In this document: one piece after another, positions 24,014 to 33,043 of the stretch
Position numbering within the stretch: the first letter of the stretch is position 1
Layout: the number at the start of each line of letters is the position of its first letter
Assembly (NCBI GenBank): GCA_934621295.1
Contig: CAKTVB010000001.1
Coordinates: 186,001-250,000, forward strand
Length of the DNA: 64,000 nucleotides
DNA from: an uncultured Collinsella sp.
GTDB lineage: Bacteria > Actinomycetota > Coriobacteriia > Coriobacteriales > Coriobacteriaceae
Direction of reading: 5' to 3'
Made by a program: the position numbers and the translations under genes
The notes under the pieces: generated by a model
The model's database searches: none
The model's input: only the letters and a program-made list of their open reading frames with translations
Told to the model about the DNA's origin: nothing

Positions 24014-24952
24014 CTTTTGGATATCATCGAACTGCTTAAATCGGCCTTCCTGGGCCTGGTTGAGGGCATCACGGAATGGCTGCCCATCTCGTCTACCGGC
24101 CATATGATCTTGGTCGATGAGTTTATCAAGCTCAACGTGAGCAAGACGTTTCTCAACATGTTTCTGGTGGTTATTCAGCTGGGTGCAATCCTTGCCGTCT
24201 GTGTGCTGTTCTTCCATGAGCTCAACCCGTTTTCGCCCAGCAAGGGCAAAGGGGGGCGTCGCGATACGTGGAAGCTTTGGGGCAAGATCGTGCTTGGGTG
24301 CATCCCTGCGGCAGCTGTCGGCTTGCCGCTGAATGACTGGATGGAAGATCATTTTTACAATGCTCCCGTGGTCGCGGTTGCGCTGATCGTCTACGGCATC
24401 GCTTTTATCGTTATCGAGACGCGCCGTGCTCGCATGCGTGAGACCGTGGATGTGCTGCCTGGCGGCCGTCCAGCCGGTGCGCATTTTGCGGCGCCTGCGG
24501 CGGGAGAGGACGACGGCGGAGACTTTGGTTCCATTGCCACGCTGGATGATCTGTCTTGGAAAACCGCCCTGGGAATCGGCTTGTTCCAGGTGCTCTCGCT
24601 GGTGCCGGGCACGTCGCGCTCTGGTTCGACTATCATCGGCGGCTTGCTTTTGGGCTGTACGCGTGCGGTGGCGAGCAAGTTCACGTTCTTCTTGGCTATT
24701 CCCGTTATGTTTGGTGCGAGCGCGCTCAAACTCGTCAAGTTCTTCCTCAAGGGCGGCACGTTCGGCGCATCCGAAGCGGCGATTCTGGGTGTGGGCTGCG
24801 TGGTCGCGTTTGTTGTTTCGCTCGTGGCCATCAAGTGGCTCATGGGCTTTGTGAAGCGCCACGACTTCAAGGTTTTTGGCGTCTACCGCATTGTCTTGGG
24901 CATCATCGTGCTTGCGTATTTCCTGGTCGCCGTCCCCATGCTGGGACTGTAG
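24014..24952 (+). CDS. uppP: undecaprenyl-diphosphatase
   Basis: This 312-residue polytopic membrane protein of the UppP/BacA family dephosphorylates undecaprenyl diphosphate to recycle the cell-wall lipid carrier; the family can give bacitracin resistance. The start is TTG 24014, six bases after GAAAGG. Motif 1 is GLVEGITEWLPISSTGH (residues 13-29), and the second conserved motif is PGTSRSGSTIIGG. An insert rich in Ala, Gly and Asp (about residues 145-175) lengthens the loop before the second motif. A terminator follows at 24979. Confidence 0.95.
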   Translation, partial: LLDIIELLKSAFLGLVEGITEWLPISSTGHMILVDEFIKLNVSKTFLNMFLVVIQLGAILAVCVLFFHELNPFSPSKGKGGRRDTWKLWGKIVLGCIPAAAVGLPLNDWMEDHFYNAPVVAVALIVYGIAFIVIETRRARMRETVDVLPGGRPAGAHFAAPAAGEDDGGDFGSIATLDDLSWKTALGIGLFQVLSLVPGTSRSGSTIIGGLLLGCTRAVASKFTFFLAIPVMFGASALKLVKFFLKGGTFGASEAAILGVGCVVAFVVSLVAIKWLMGFVKRHDFKVFGVYRIVLGIIVLAYFLVAVPMLGL

Positions 24953-24978
24953 TGCTCCTCTTTTTGCTTTCGATGGTG

Positions 24979-25013
24979 AAGCGCCGCTTGGCTTGGGCCG
25001 AGCGGCGCTTTTG
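24979..25013. terminator. bidirectional intrinsic terminator
   Basis: AAGCGCCGCT (24979-24988) pairs with AGCGGCGCTT (25001-25010). It lies between convergent uppP and the dehydrogenase gene, directly against the latter's stop codon. Confidence 0.85.
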
Positions 25014-26012
25014 CTATGCCGTGACGATGTGCTCGGGCATGATGCCGTGAACGAGGTAGTCGACCTGCGCCTTGAGTGTCATGCGTCGCAAGGTGTCGTT
25101 GGCCTCTTCGGTACAGAAGGCGGTGTGCGGGGTGACGATGCAGTGTGGATGCTCGATAAGCGCACGATTGGGTGCGGTCTCATCGGCGAGGACGTCGAGG
25201 GCGGCGCCCTGGATGCCGCGTGCGCCATTGCTCGAGATGCCCTTGTTCAGTGCATCGAGGAGCGCTTCTTCGTCGACGATGGGGCCGCGGGCGGTGTTGA
25301 TAAGGAAGGCGCTGGGCTTCATGGCTTCGAGCTCGTGGGCGCCGATGAGATTCTCAGTTTGCGGGATAAGCGGACAGTGCAGGCTCACCACGTCGGATGC
25401 GGCGAGTAGCTCGTCGAGGCTCTCCATCTTAGTGCATCCCGCCTGGGCAAGCTCCTCGTGGGTTTTGGTCGGCGCCCATACCACGACATTCATACCGAGC
25501 GCCTGCGCGATACTCGCCATGGAGCGGGCGATGTTGCCAAAAAATACGAGGCCGATCGTTTGCCCTTGCGTGCGATGTGCGGCATAGCCTCCGGTGGGCT
25601 CCCAGGCGCCGGCGAGCACATCTCGGTTGGAGAAGGTGATCTTGCGCATGAGGTCGAGCATGAGTCCCGTTGCGTGCTGGGCGACGTCGAGGGAACAATA
25701 GCCCGGGCAGTTGGTGGTGATGATGCCATGTTGCGCGAGGGCTGCTACATCGACGTGATTGACTCCGATGGACATGCTCGAAACGATACGGATGCCGGCG
25801 CGTGCCATGGCGTCTGCTGTCTTTGCCGATACGGGTCCGAACTCGCCGATAAAGCCCTCGCATTCGACCATTTGTGCGGGAGTGGGGTCGGCGAGCGGTT
25901 GATGCGCGCACCCGATGAGTTCGATCTGCTCGTCTACGTCCCATTCTTGCAGGATTCGCTGGGCTTTTGCTGTCGAGCCGTTCACCATGTAGTACAAGAT
26001 ACGATGCGCCAT
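25014..26012 (-). CDS. D-2-hydroxyacid dehydrogenase family protein
   Basis: This 332-residue protein is related to NAD-dependent D-2-hydroxyacid dehydrogenases. The catalytic triad is present: Arg242 (NTARGPIVDEEAL), Glu278 (DVLADETAPNR) and His296 (VTPHTAF). The dinucleotide-binding turn is unusual. Where the family has GxxGxGxIG, this protein reads GLVFFGNIA (residues 154-162), with Phe157 and Ala162 in place of glycines. The start is ATG 26012 behind GGAGAAA; the longer open frame lacks support. The substrate is unknown. The gene is monocistronic. Confidence 0.88.
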   Translation of the reverse strand: MAHRILYYMVNGSTAKAQRILQEWDVDEQIELIGCAHQPLADPTPAQMVECEGFIGEFGPVSAKTADAMARAGIRIVSSMSIGVNHVDVAALAQHGIITTNCPGYCSLDVAQHATGLMLDLMRKITFSNRDVLAGAWEPTGGYAAHRTQGQTIGLVFFGNIARSMASIAQALGMNVVVWAPTKTHEELAQAGCTKMESLDELLAASDVVSLHCPLIPQTENLIGAHELEAMKPSAFLINTARGPIVDEEALLDALNKGISSNGARGIQGAALDVLADETAPNRALIEHPHCIVTPHTAFCTEEANDTLRRMTLKAQVDYLVHGIMPEHIVTA

Positions 26013-26087
26013 CGGGTTTCTCCTTCGTTTATTCACCCCCATTATGCGACGGTGCGTGCTCTTTTGTGGGGAGGGGAGAATAACGTA

Positions 26088-26124
26088 ACGCCCGCGCCAC
26101 AATCAGCGTTGCGGGCGCGGGCGT
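26088..26124 (-). terminator. G+C-rich hairpin between deoB and the dehydrogenase gene
   Basis: ACGCCCGCGCC (26088-26098) pairs with GGCGCGGGCGT (26114-26124). On the minus strand a short T-containing stretch (TTACGTTATT) follows. It could act as a second terminator for the deo operon, after the hairpin at 26147. Confidence 0.55.
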
Positions 26125-26146
26125 GTTATATGAAGGGGATGTGAAA

Positions 26147-26182
26147 ATGTGTCAAATTAAACCTGTCGACTTTTTGACACAT
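26147..26182 (-). repeat. 36-nt hairpin element, copy 1 (overlaps the end of deoB)
   Basis: ATGTGTCAAA/TTTGACACAT arms flank a loop that reads CGACAGGTTTA on the minus strand, and TTTC follows. It supplies the last codons and the stop of deoB. Two other copies are at 44065-44100 and 46775-46810. Copies 1 and 2 differ only at two positions that pair with each other in the stem. Confidence 0.8.
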
Positions 26183-27428
26183 CGAGGAGGCGGGGGAGGA
26201 AGCTGGTGCCTTCGCCGTTGCCGGGGACATTGAAGTTGTCGAGCACGGTGGCTCCCAGGTCGCAGCAGGTCGAGCGTAGGCCCAGGTCGCAGCCGCCGGG
26301 GTTTAGGGAAGGTGACCAGACGAGCAGCGGTACCAGTTCACGCGTATGGTCTGTGCCTCGGTAGGTGGGGTCAGTGCCGTGGTCGGCGGTGACGATGATC
26401 AGGTCGTCGTCACGCATGCCCTCCAGTACATGGCCGAGCCTGCGGTCGAAGTCCTCGAGCGCAAGGCCGTCGCCAAGTGGGTCGCGGCGATGGCCATAGA
26501 GGGTGTCAAAGTCCACCAGATTGGCAAAGCACAGGCCGCACCAGTCCTGCGTCATCACGTGGTCCACATGGTCCATGCCATCGGAGTTGCTCTTGTTGCG
26601 ATAGTGCTCTTCGAATCCATGGCCGCATAGCAGGTCGTATGTCTTGCCCACGGCGATGGTGTTGTAGCCCGCCTCGTGCAAGAAGTCCAGCACGGTGGGG
26701 CCGACGGGGGTGAGGCCAAAATCGTGGCGGCGTGCCGTGCGCGTGAAGTGCTCTTTGTCAGGTCCTATGTAGGGCCGCGCGATAACGCGACCCATGGTGA
26801 TCTCGGGGCCGTTGAGGAGCGAGCGGGCGTAGGAGCAAATGCGATAGAGCTCGTCGACGGGGATAACATCTTCGTGCGCGGCGATTTGCATCACGGAGTC
26901 GCTTGAGGTGTAGATAATCAGCTCTCCCGTTTGCATTTGGCGCTCGCCGTAGTCGTAAATCGCCTGTGTGCCGGAATAGGGCATGTTGCAGATAACGCCA
27001 CGACCGGAGAATTCTTCGATCTTCCCAATCACGCTCTCGGGGAATCCCTGGGGAAAATAATCCATGTGAAAACGCGTGGGCAGGCAGACCATTTCCCAGT
27101 GGCCGTCCAGGGAATCGGTGCCAAGGGAGGTCACTTGCATGCGACCGAAGGCTCCGGTAGGCATATCGGGCGTGGGGATGCCGGCAAAGGGCCTATCCGG
27201 ACGGGTGTTGTTAAGGCCCAAGCGTGCCATGTGGGGCAGCTTGAGTGCGCGACCTTGGTTTTCGATCCACCACGAGGCCATGTGGCCTAGGGTGTCGGCG
27301 CCCTCGCTGTTGAACGCGGCGGCATCGGGTGCGTCTCCGACCCCGATGGAATCGATAACGATGACGAGTATGCGCTTGTAGCGTTTATAGCGCATAGATT
27401 CGTCGCGTTTTCCCTGCGTGGGTTTCAT
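26157..27428 (-). CDS. deoB: phosphopentomutase
   Basis: This 423-residue metalloenzyme of the alkaline-phosphatase superfamily interconverts (deoxy)ribose 1-phosphate and 5-phosphate. The N-terminal metal site is in ILVIVIDSIGVGDAPDA, with the TLGHMA region after it. Later blocks are GTDSLDGHWEM and the metal-binding VTADHGTDPTYRGTDHTRE. ATG 27428 was chosen because GAAGAAGGGA precedes it; ATG 27395 is an alternative. It is the last gene of the deoD-cdd-deoA-deoB operon, 21 bp after deoA. Its last eight codons (DVSKSRQV) and stop lie in the 36-nt hairpin repeat, so the C-terminus may be a repeat-derived extension. Confidence 0.95.
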   Translation of the reverse strand: MKPTQGKRDESMRYKRYKRILVIVIDSIGVGDAPDAAAFNSEGADTLGHMASWWIENQGRALKLPHMARLGLNNTRPDRPFAGIPTPDMPTGAFGRMQVTSLGTDSLDGHWEMVCLPTRFHMDYFPQGFPESVIGKIEEFSGRGVICNMPYSGTQAIYDYGERQMQTGELIIYTSSDSVMQIAAHEDVIPVDELYRICSYARSLLNGPEITMGRVIARPYIGPDKEHFTRTARRHDFGLTPVGPTVLDFLHEAGYNTIAVGKTYDLLCGHGFEEHYRNKSNSDGMDHVDHVMTQDWCGLCFANLVDFDTLYGHRRDPLGDGLALEDFDRRLGHVLEGMRDDDLIIVTADHGTDPTYRGTDHTRELVPLLVWSPSLNPGGCDLGLRSTCCDLGATVLDNFNVPGNGEGTSFLPRLLDVSKSRQV

Positions 27429-27449
27429 GACGCAGTCCCTTCTTCGCAC

Positions 27450-28793
27450 TTACTGTGCGTTGTTTACGTAGCGAGTACCATTGGCGGTGACGATGGCGTA
27501 GAGCAGCGGTTTTTCTAAAGGCTGCGTATCTGAGTACGAAATCGCTTGCTCAAAGGCGGCCAATCCTTCCGTGAGCTTGCTTTTGTTGCTGGCGTGCAGC
27601 GTGGCTATGGGCTCGCCTGCGGTGACGGCATCTCCGTAGTTCTTGATGATGGTGATACCCGCACGGTGATCGATCGAATCCTCGAGCTTCAAATGTCCGG
27701 CCCCGAGCATCGCGCTGGCCATGCCGATCTTTTCGGTATCGATGGCACCGATATAGCCGTCCACGGGAGCATGGACGGTTTTTGCAATGGGTGCTGGTTC
27801 AAAGAGGTTCGGGTCGAGGATATACGCAGCGTTGCCGCCTTGAGCCGTAACAATCTCGGCGAGCTTGTCGAGCGCGGCTCCGCATGCAAGAACTTCGTGG
27901 GCCCGCGCTTCGGCATCTTCGAGCGTGAAGCGGCCGGTGAGCGCTGCCAGACGAGACGTGAGCATCAGGCATTCGCGTGTAAGGTCTTTCGGCCCCTGTC
28001 CACGTAGCGTATCGACGACTTCCGCAACCTCAAGGGAGTTGCCGATGGCACGTCCCAGGGGGCGGTCCATGTTGGTGATGAGCGCCTCGACGCGGCGCCC
28101 GGCTCCGCAGCCGATGGCAACCATGCTTTGCGCCAGTTCGACAGCCGCGGGCACGGTTTTCATGAAAGCGCCCGAGCCCACCTTCACGTCGAGCAGAATG
28201 CAGTTTGAGCCGGAGGCGAGTTTTTTGCTCATGATAGAGCTAGCGATAAGCGGGATTGAGTCGACGGTGGCGGTTACGTCGCGCAGGGCGTAGATGCGCT
28301 TGTCGGCCGGAACGAGGTTGCCCGTCTGTCCCACGATGGCTCCGCCATGATCTCGCACGAGGTGTACGAAATCGTCGCCTGCGATGTTGACGTTGAAGCC
28401 GGGGATGCTTTCGAGCTTATCAATCGTGTCCCCCGTGTGGCCCAGCCCGCGGCCGCTCATTTTGGCGACAAAGATATTGCTGGGGTCCATAGCGGCAAGA
28501 ATCGGCACGACGACAAGCGATGTCTTGTCGCCCACGCCGCCTGTCGAGTGTTTGTCCACGGTGATGCCGGGAAGTCCCGAGAGGTCGACGGTGTCGCCCG
28601 AGCGCATCATGTGGAGTGTGAGCTGGCGGGTCTCCTCGTCATCCATGCCGCGCAAAAAGATCGCCATCAACAGGGCTGCTGCCTGGTAGTCGGGGATGGC
28701 TCCCGCTGCATAGCCATCAACAAAGAAGCGGATTTCCTCGTTGTCGAGCTTCTTGCCGTCACGCTTTTTCTCGATGATGTCGTAGATACGCAT
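27450..28793 (-). CDS. deoA: pyrimidine-nucleoside/thymidine phosphorylase
   Basis: This 447-residue enzyme cleaves thymidine or uridine with phosphate to give the free base and (deoxy)ribose 1-phosphate. The family motif is visible as DKHSTGGVGDKTSL near residues 80-93, with the phosphate site SGRGLGHTGDT (about residues 113-123) after it. Length and sequence fit the Firmicutes-type Pdp enzymes that accept both uridine and thymidine. It starts six bases after cdd and is followed by deoB, so the three are co-transcribed. Its product, pentose 1-phosphate, is the deoB substrate. Confidence 0.95.
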   Translation of the reverse strand: MRIYDIIEKKRDGKKLDNEEIRFFVDGYAAGAIPDYQAAALLMAIFLRGMDDEETRQLTLHMMRSGDTVDLSGLPGITVDKHSTGGVGDKTSLVVVPILAAMDPSNIFVAKMSGRGLGHTGDTIDKLESIPGFNVNIAGDDFVHLVRDHGGAIVGQTGNLVPADKRIYALRDVTATVDSIPLIASSIMSKKLASGSNCILLDVKVGSGAFMKTVPAAVELAQSMVAIGCGAGRRVEALITNMDRPLGRAIGNSLEVAEVVDTLRGQGPKDLTRECLMLTSRLAALTGRFTLEDAEARAHEVLACGAALDKLAEIVTAQGGNAAYILDPNLFEPAPIAKTVHAPVDGYIGAIDTEKIGMASAMLGAGHLKLEDSIDHRAGITIIKNYGDAVTAGEPIATLHASNKSKLTEGLAAFEQAISYSDTQPLEKPLLYAIVTANGTRYVNNAQ

Positions 28794-28799
28794 GGATTG

Positions 28800-29222
28800 C
28801 TACTTTCCGAGGCTGGAGGGTCCAAAGCTCAGGGGCAAGAGTTCGGCGAGCGTATGTTCTTCGGGATGCTTGGCGTCGGCGGCAAGGATGATGCGGAACG
28901 TGTTGGGGTCGCACCATTCCCGCATCACCTGGCGGCACATGCCGCAGGGGGCACAGATGTCCGAGATGGGCTCGTCGGCAGGGCCGCCCACAATGGCGAT
29001 GGCGCAAAAATCGCGGTGTCCGTCGTAGGCTGCTTTGAAAAACGCCGTGCGTTCGGCGCAGATCGTTGCGGAGTACGAAGCGTTTTCGAGATTAGCTCCG
29101 TGGTAGATGGTGCCATCGGCGCACAGGAGCGCCGCTCCAACGGTGAATGAGGAATAGGGGGCATAGGCATGCTTGCGCGCTTCCAGCGCTTGCTGCACGA
29201 GGTTTTGCGCATCAAAAGACAT
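28800..29222 (-). CDS. cdd: cytidine deaminase
   Basis: This 140-residue tetrameric-type zinc enzyme deaminates cytidine and deoxycytidine to uridine forms, feeding the downstream phosphorylase. The zinc/catalytic motif CAER (Cys55, Glu57) and PCGMC (Cys93, Cys96) are intact. The substrate loop is near ENASYSAT. The start is ATG 29222 with AGGAG upstream. It is in the deo operon between deoD (81-bp gap) and deoA (6-bp gap). Confidence 0.96.
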   Translation of the reverse strand: MSFDAQNLVQQALEARKHAYAPYSSFTVGAALLCADGTIYHGANLENASYSATICAERTAFFKAAYDGHRDFCAIAIVGGPADEPISDICAPCGMCRQVMREWCDPNTFRIILAADAKHPEEHTLAELLPLSFGPSSLGK

Positions 29223-29303
29223 GGCTGCTCCTATTGGATCGCGAAGGCGAGGCGGCCTTCTGGGCGTGTGGACGAACTGGCAGAGCAGTCCCGTGGGCGG
29301 AGT

Positions 29304-30029
29304 TTATGCTCCCGCACCACAGGCGCAGTCCAGGGCGATTTCCATCATCTGATGGAATCCCGTTTGGCGTTCCTCGGCAGAAAGGGCTTCGCCGGTAACG
29401 AGGCTGTCGGAGATGCTGAGCAGGCACAAGGCTTGTTTTTTGGCACGTGCTGCGTTCATGTAGAGGGCGGCTGCTTCCATCTCTACGGCAAGGACGCCCA
29501 TGTTTTGCCAGCGCAGGTTGCGGTTGGGGACGTCGGTGTAGAAGGTATCGCTCGAAAGGATATTGCCCACTTGTGCGGGGATGCCTCTGGCGCGGCTGGC
29601 ATCCATGGCGCGTTCCAGCAGGTTGAAGCTCGCGATGGGGGCAAAGGTGCCGGGGAGCTCGAATTGAGCGGCATAGTTCGAGTCGGTGCAGGCGCCCATG
29701 CCGATGACTATATCCTTGAGCTGCAGCTGGGGAGAGAGGGCTCCTGCCGAGCCTATGCGGATGATGGCATCGACGTTATAGAAGTTAAAAAGCTCATACG
29801 AGTAGATGCCCATCGACGGCATGCCCATGCCGCTGCCCATGACCGACACGCGGGAGCCTCGATACGTTCCTGTGAAGCCGAGCATGTTGCGAACGGTGTT
29901 AAAGCACGTGACGTCTTCCAGATAGTTGTCGGCGATGTAGCGCGCCCGCAATGGGTCGCCGGGCATGAGCACGGTTTTAGCGATGTCCTTGATCTGGGCG
30001 GCGTTGTGGGGCGTAGGGGTGTTTGCCAT
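29304..30029 (-). CDS. deoD: purine nucleoside phosphorylase, DeoD type
   Basis: This 241-residue hexameric-type enzyme cleaves purine nucleosides to base and pentose 1-phosphate. Visible motifs are VLMPGDPLRARYIA (phosphate site), GSGMGMPSMGIYSYELF, IRIGSAGAL and, late, VEMEAAALY and ISDSL with the catalytic Asp. ATG 30029 is preceded by AAGGAGG. It is the first gene of the operon. The promoter should lie in the 180 bp shared with divergent pcrA, but I could not place boxes with confidence. Confidence 0.96.
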   Translation of the reverse strand: MANTPTPHNAAQIKDIAKTVLMPGDPLRARYIADNYLEDVTCFNTVRNMLGFTGTYRGSRVSVMGSGMGMPSMGIYSYELFNFYNVDAIIRIGSAGALSPQLQLKDIVIGMGACTDSNYAAQFELPGTFAPIASFNLLERAMDASRARGIPAQVGNILSSDTFYTDVPNRNLRWQNMGVLAVEMEAAALYMNAARAKKQALCLLSISDSLVTGEALSAEERQTGFHQMMEIALDCACGAGA

Positions 30030-30209
30030 GGTGGACGCGGCCTCCTTACGTTGTACATGTGTGTGCCGTGCGATTTTTGTACCCCCGTTGCTCCCTCGTG
30101 AACCCCTGATGGTTGCGGGGTTGCTTGGCCCGCGTGTCCGTGCGGGCGGCTATACTGATACGGCTCATATGTCTGGCGCCATCGCGCCATCTTGAATGGA
30201 GTTTTGTTC

Positions 30210-32768
30210 ATGGCGTACGCCGTCGATATCGATTCGCTCAATCCCGCCCAACGCGAGGCCGTGCTCACTACCGAGGGGCCGCTTCTGGTGCTTGCCGGTG
30301 CCGGTTCCGGCAAGACTCGCGTGCTCACCTTCCGCATCGCTCATATGATTGCCGACCTGGGCGTGCGCCCGTGGCAGCTCCTTGCCATCACCTTTACCAA
30401 CAAGGCGGCGGCTGAGATGCGCGAGCGTTTGAGCTCTCTTTTGCCGGGGGGCACGCGTGGCATGTGGGTGTGCACGTTCCACGCTATGTGCGTGCGTATG
30501 CTTCGCGAGGACGCCGACCTTTTGGGCTATACCGGCCAGTTTTCCATCTACGACGATGATGACTCTCGCCGCATGGTGCGCGACATCATGCAGGCACTTT
30601 CCATCGAGCAAAAGCAGTATCCCATCAATATGATTCGCTCCAAGATCTCGGCGGCGAAAAACGCCATGATCGGCCCGGACGAGATGAGCGCCCGCGCATC
30701 GAGTCCTCAGGAAGAGAAAGCTGCGCGTGTCTATGCAGAGCTGGAGCGTCGCCTGCGCGCCGCGAACGCGATGGACTTCGACGACCTGCTGGTGCGTACG
30801 CTTGAGCTTTTGCGCAGCCGCCCCGAGGTGCTCGAGAAGTACCAGGAGCGTTTCCGCTATATCAGCGTGGACGAGTATCAGGATACAAACCATGTGCAGT
30901 ACGAGATCGCGAACCTGCTCGCTGCTAAGTACAAGAACCTGATGGTTGTGGGCGACGACGACCAGTCGATTTACTCCTGGCGCGGAGCCGATATCTCCAA
31001 CATCCTCGACTTCGAGCAGGATTTTGCCGATGCCAAGGTGGTTAAGCTCGAGCAGAACTACCGCTCGACCGGCCATATCCTTTCGGCGGCAAATGCCGTG
31101 GTTCGTCACAACTCGCAGCGTAAGGACAAGCGTCTGTTCACCGCCGCGGGTGATGGCGAGAAGATTCAGGCCTACCAGGCAAGCGACGAGCGTGATGAGG
31201 GGCGCTGGATTGCCTCGGAAATCGACAAGCTCCATGACGGCGGCACTCCGTACGACGACATCGCTGTGTTCTATCGCACTAACGCGCAGTCGCGTATTTT
31301 GGAAGATATGTTCCTGCGTGCAGGTGTGCCCTACAAGATCGTGGGCGGCACGAGGTTCTTCGATCGCGCTGAGGTGCGCGACGTGATGGCATACCTCAAG
31401 ATGGTGGTGAACCCTGCCGATGAGATGAGCGTTAAGCGCGTGATCAACACGCCGCGCCGCGGCATCGGCTCCACGTCCATCCAAAAGATCGAGATGCTCG
31501 CCGCGTCCAATCGTTGCTCGTTTTTCCAGGCGTGCGAGCTCGCTTGCGCCGAGACGGGCATGTTTTCGGCTAAGGTCCGCAACGGTCTGGCCGATTTCGT
31601 CAACATCGTACGACGCGGTCGCCGCATGGATGGCGAGCTCAAAGACGTGGTCGAGGCCATTGTGGAGAGCGCGGGCCTTATCCAGACGTATCGCAGCGAG
31701 GGCACGATGGAGGCGGAGGGCCGTGCCGAGAACATCCAGGAATTCATGGGCGTAGCCGCCGAATTCGAAGAGAGCCACGAGGATATCGAGGGCACCCTGG
31801 AGAGCTTGGAGGAGTTGCGCGCCGCCGGTGTTGGCGACGTGCCGCAGGCCGCTCTGGCGTCCTCGCTCGCAGATGCGCCCCTCGTGTCGAGCGCGGCGCA
31901 GGCCGCCTCGGAGATCGAGCGCACCTATGGTCCGCTGGCGTGCAAGGCACTTCCCGCGCTGATGGAGTGGCTCGCCCTTCGCTCGGATCTTGATGCGCTT
32001 TCGGGCCAGTCAAGCGCCATCACCATGATGACTATCCACTCGGCAAAGGGCCTGGAGTTTCCTGCCGTATTCGTCGCTGGTATGGAAGAGGGCATCTTTC
32101 CGCATGTCGCCGGCTTTGGCGGTGAGGATGCGGCGAAGCTCGAGGAGGAGCGTCGTCTGGCATACGTCGCCATCACGCGCGCACGCAAGCGCCTGTTCCT
32201 TACCTATGCGGCGACGCGTCGCACCTATGGCTCTACGCAGGCAAATCCTCGCTCGCGTTTTATGAACGAGATTCCCGATGAGGATATCGAGTTTTCCGGC
32301 ATCGGATCGTCCGGTTTTTCCGGTACGGGCTGGGAGAAGCGCGGGGATCGTCGCGGAACCTTTGGATCGGGTCAGGGCTCGGATATGTACGGCGGGCACG
32401 TGTTTGGCTCACATACGCGTTCGACGGGCGGATCGGGTGCATCTGCCGGGTCGTATGACAGCTTCTTTGGCGTGGCGGGGACCGAGCGCCATCGCGGCGT
32501 GAGCCCCGATGCCGGTCGCAAACCGGCCACGTTTGGCAGTGGCGCTGCGCGGCCGCGCCAGCAGAAGACGCCCGCCCCGGTCGAACAGCGTCGTCCCGAT
32601 GCGGCGCGCGCTGCCGAGGTCTTCGCCGTGGGCGATGCCGTAAGTCACAAGACCTTTGGCGCCGGCACGGTTATCTCGGTCGATGGTGACATGATCGAGG
32701 TCCAGTTCGAGAAGAGCGGGAAGACTAAGAAGCTCATGAAGGGGTTCGCCCCCATCGTCAAGTTGTAG
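30210..32768 (+). CDS. pcrA: ATP-dependent DNA helicase, UvrD/PcrA family
   Basis: This 852-residue SF1A helicase acts in DNA repair and in clearing proteins from DNA. It has NPAQREAV (Q motif), Walker A GAGSGKT (residues 30-36), VDEYQDTN (Walker B), GDDDQSIYSWRGA, QNYRST, and late TIHSAKGLEF and YVAITRARKRL. A glycine/serine-rich linker (about residues 705-800) leads to a C-terminal SH3-like domain (GDAVSHKTFGAGTVISVDGD) typical of PcrA, which binds RNA polymerase. The start is ATG 30210 with GGAG eight bases before. It is divergent from the deo operon. Confidence 0.96.
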   Translation: MAYAVDIDSLNPAQREAVLTTEGPLLVLAGAGSGKTRVLTFRIAHMIADLGVRPWQLLAITFTNKAAAEMRERLSSLLPGGTRGMWVCTFHAMCVRMLREDADLLGYTGQFSIYDDDDSRRMVRDIMQALSIEQKQYPINMIRSKISAAKNAMIGPDEMSARASSPQEEKAARVYAELERRLRAANAMDFDDLLVRTLELLRSRPEVLEKYQERFRYISVDEYQDTNHVQYEIANLLAAKYKNLMVVGDDDQSIYSWRGADISNILDFEQDFADAKVVKLEQNYRSTGHILSAANAVVRHNSQRKDKRLFTAAGDGEKIQAYQASDERDEGRWIASEIDKLHDGGTPYDDIAVFYRTNAQSRILEDMFLRAGVPYKIVGGTRFFDRAEVRDVMAYLKMVVNPADEMSVKRVINTPRRGIGSTSIQKIEMLAASNRCSFFQACELACAETGMFSAKVRNGLADFVNIVRRGRRMDGELKDVVEAIVESAGLIQTYRSEGTMEAEGRAENIQEFMGVAAEFEESHEDIEGTLESLEELRAAGVGDVPQAALASSLADAPLVSSAAQAASEIERTYGPLACKALPALMEWLALRSDLDALSGQSSAITMMTIHSAKGLEFPAVFVAGMEEGIFPHVAGFGGEDAAKLEEERRLAYVAITRARKRLFLTYAATRRTYGSTQANPRSRFMNEIPDEDIEFSGIGSSGFSGTGWEKRGDRRGTFGSGQGSDMYGGHVFGSHTRSTGGSGASAGSYDSFFGVAGTERHRGVSPDAGRKPATFGSGAARPRQQKTPAPVEQRRPDAARAAEVFAVGDAVSHKTFGAGTVISVDGDMIEVQFEKSGKTKKLMKGFAPIVKL

Positions 32769-32900
32769 CCCCATCGGCGCGCTGCAGCCCCATCGGCGGG
32801 CTGTAGCACCGCACCTTGCCCTTCAATCGTCGGGCGCCGCACGCAAGGCGCGGTACCCTCCTCTTTCAGGGCAATCTGCGGCACTACAGCGCGCCGATGG
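32769..32900. repeat. imperfect inverted repeat with an extra direct copy
   Basis: Arms 32790-32822 and 32868-32900 are reverse complements at 28 of 33 positions (core CCATCGGCG...CTGTAG, ending TTGCCCT). A third, partial copy of the core in direct orientation (CCCCATCGGCGCGCTG, with AG following) lies at 32769-32787. The loop is about 45 nt and G+C-rich. It begins right after the pcrA stop and could act as a terminator, though no T-run follows; it may instead be a small palindromic repeat element. The rest of the gap to 33043 shows nothing else. Confidence 0.65.
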
Positions 32901-33043
32901 CCTGGTCCCGCAGGGGAGTGCCGGATAGACGTGTGGTTACTACCACTCCGCGATGCCTGGGGCATGGCCGGGGCATATCGCGTTATCATCCGGGCGTAGC
33001 GATAATTACGGGCGGTGAGCGCTCGCGAGGAAAGGGAAAGAGC

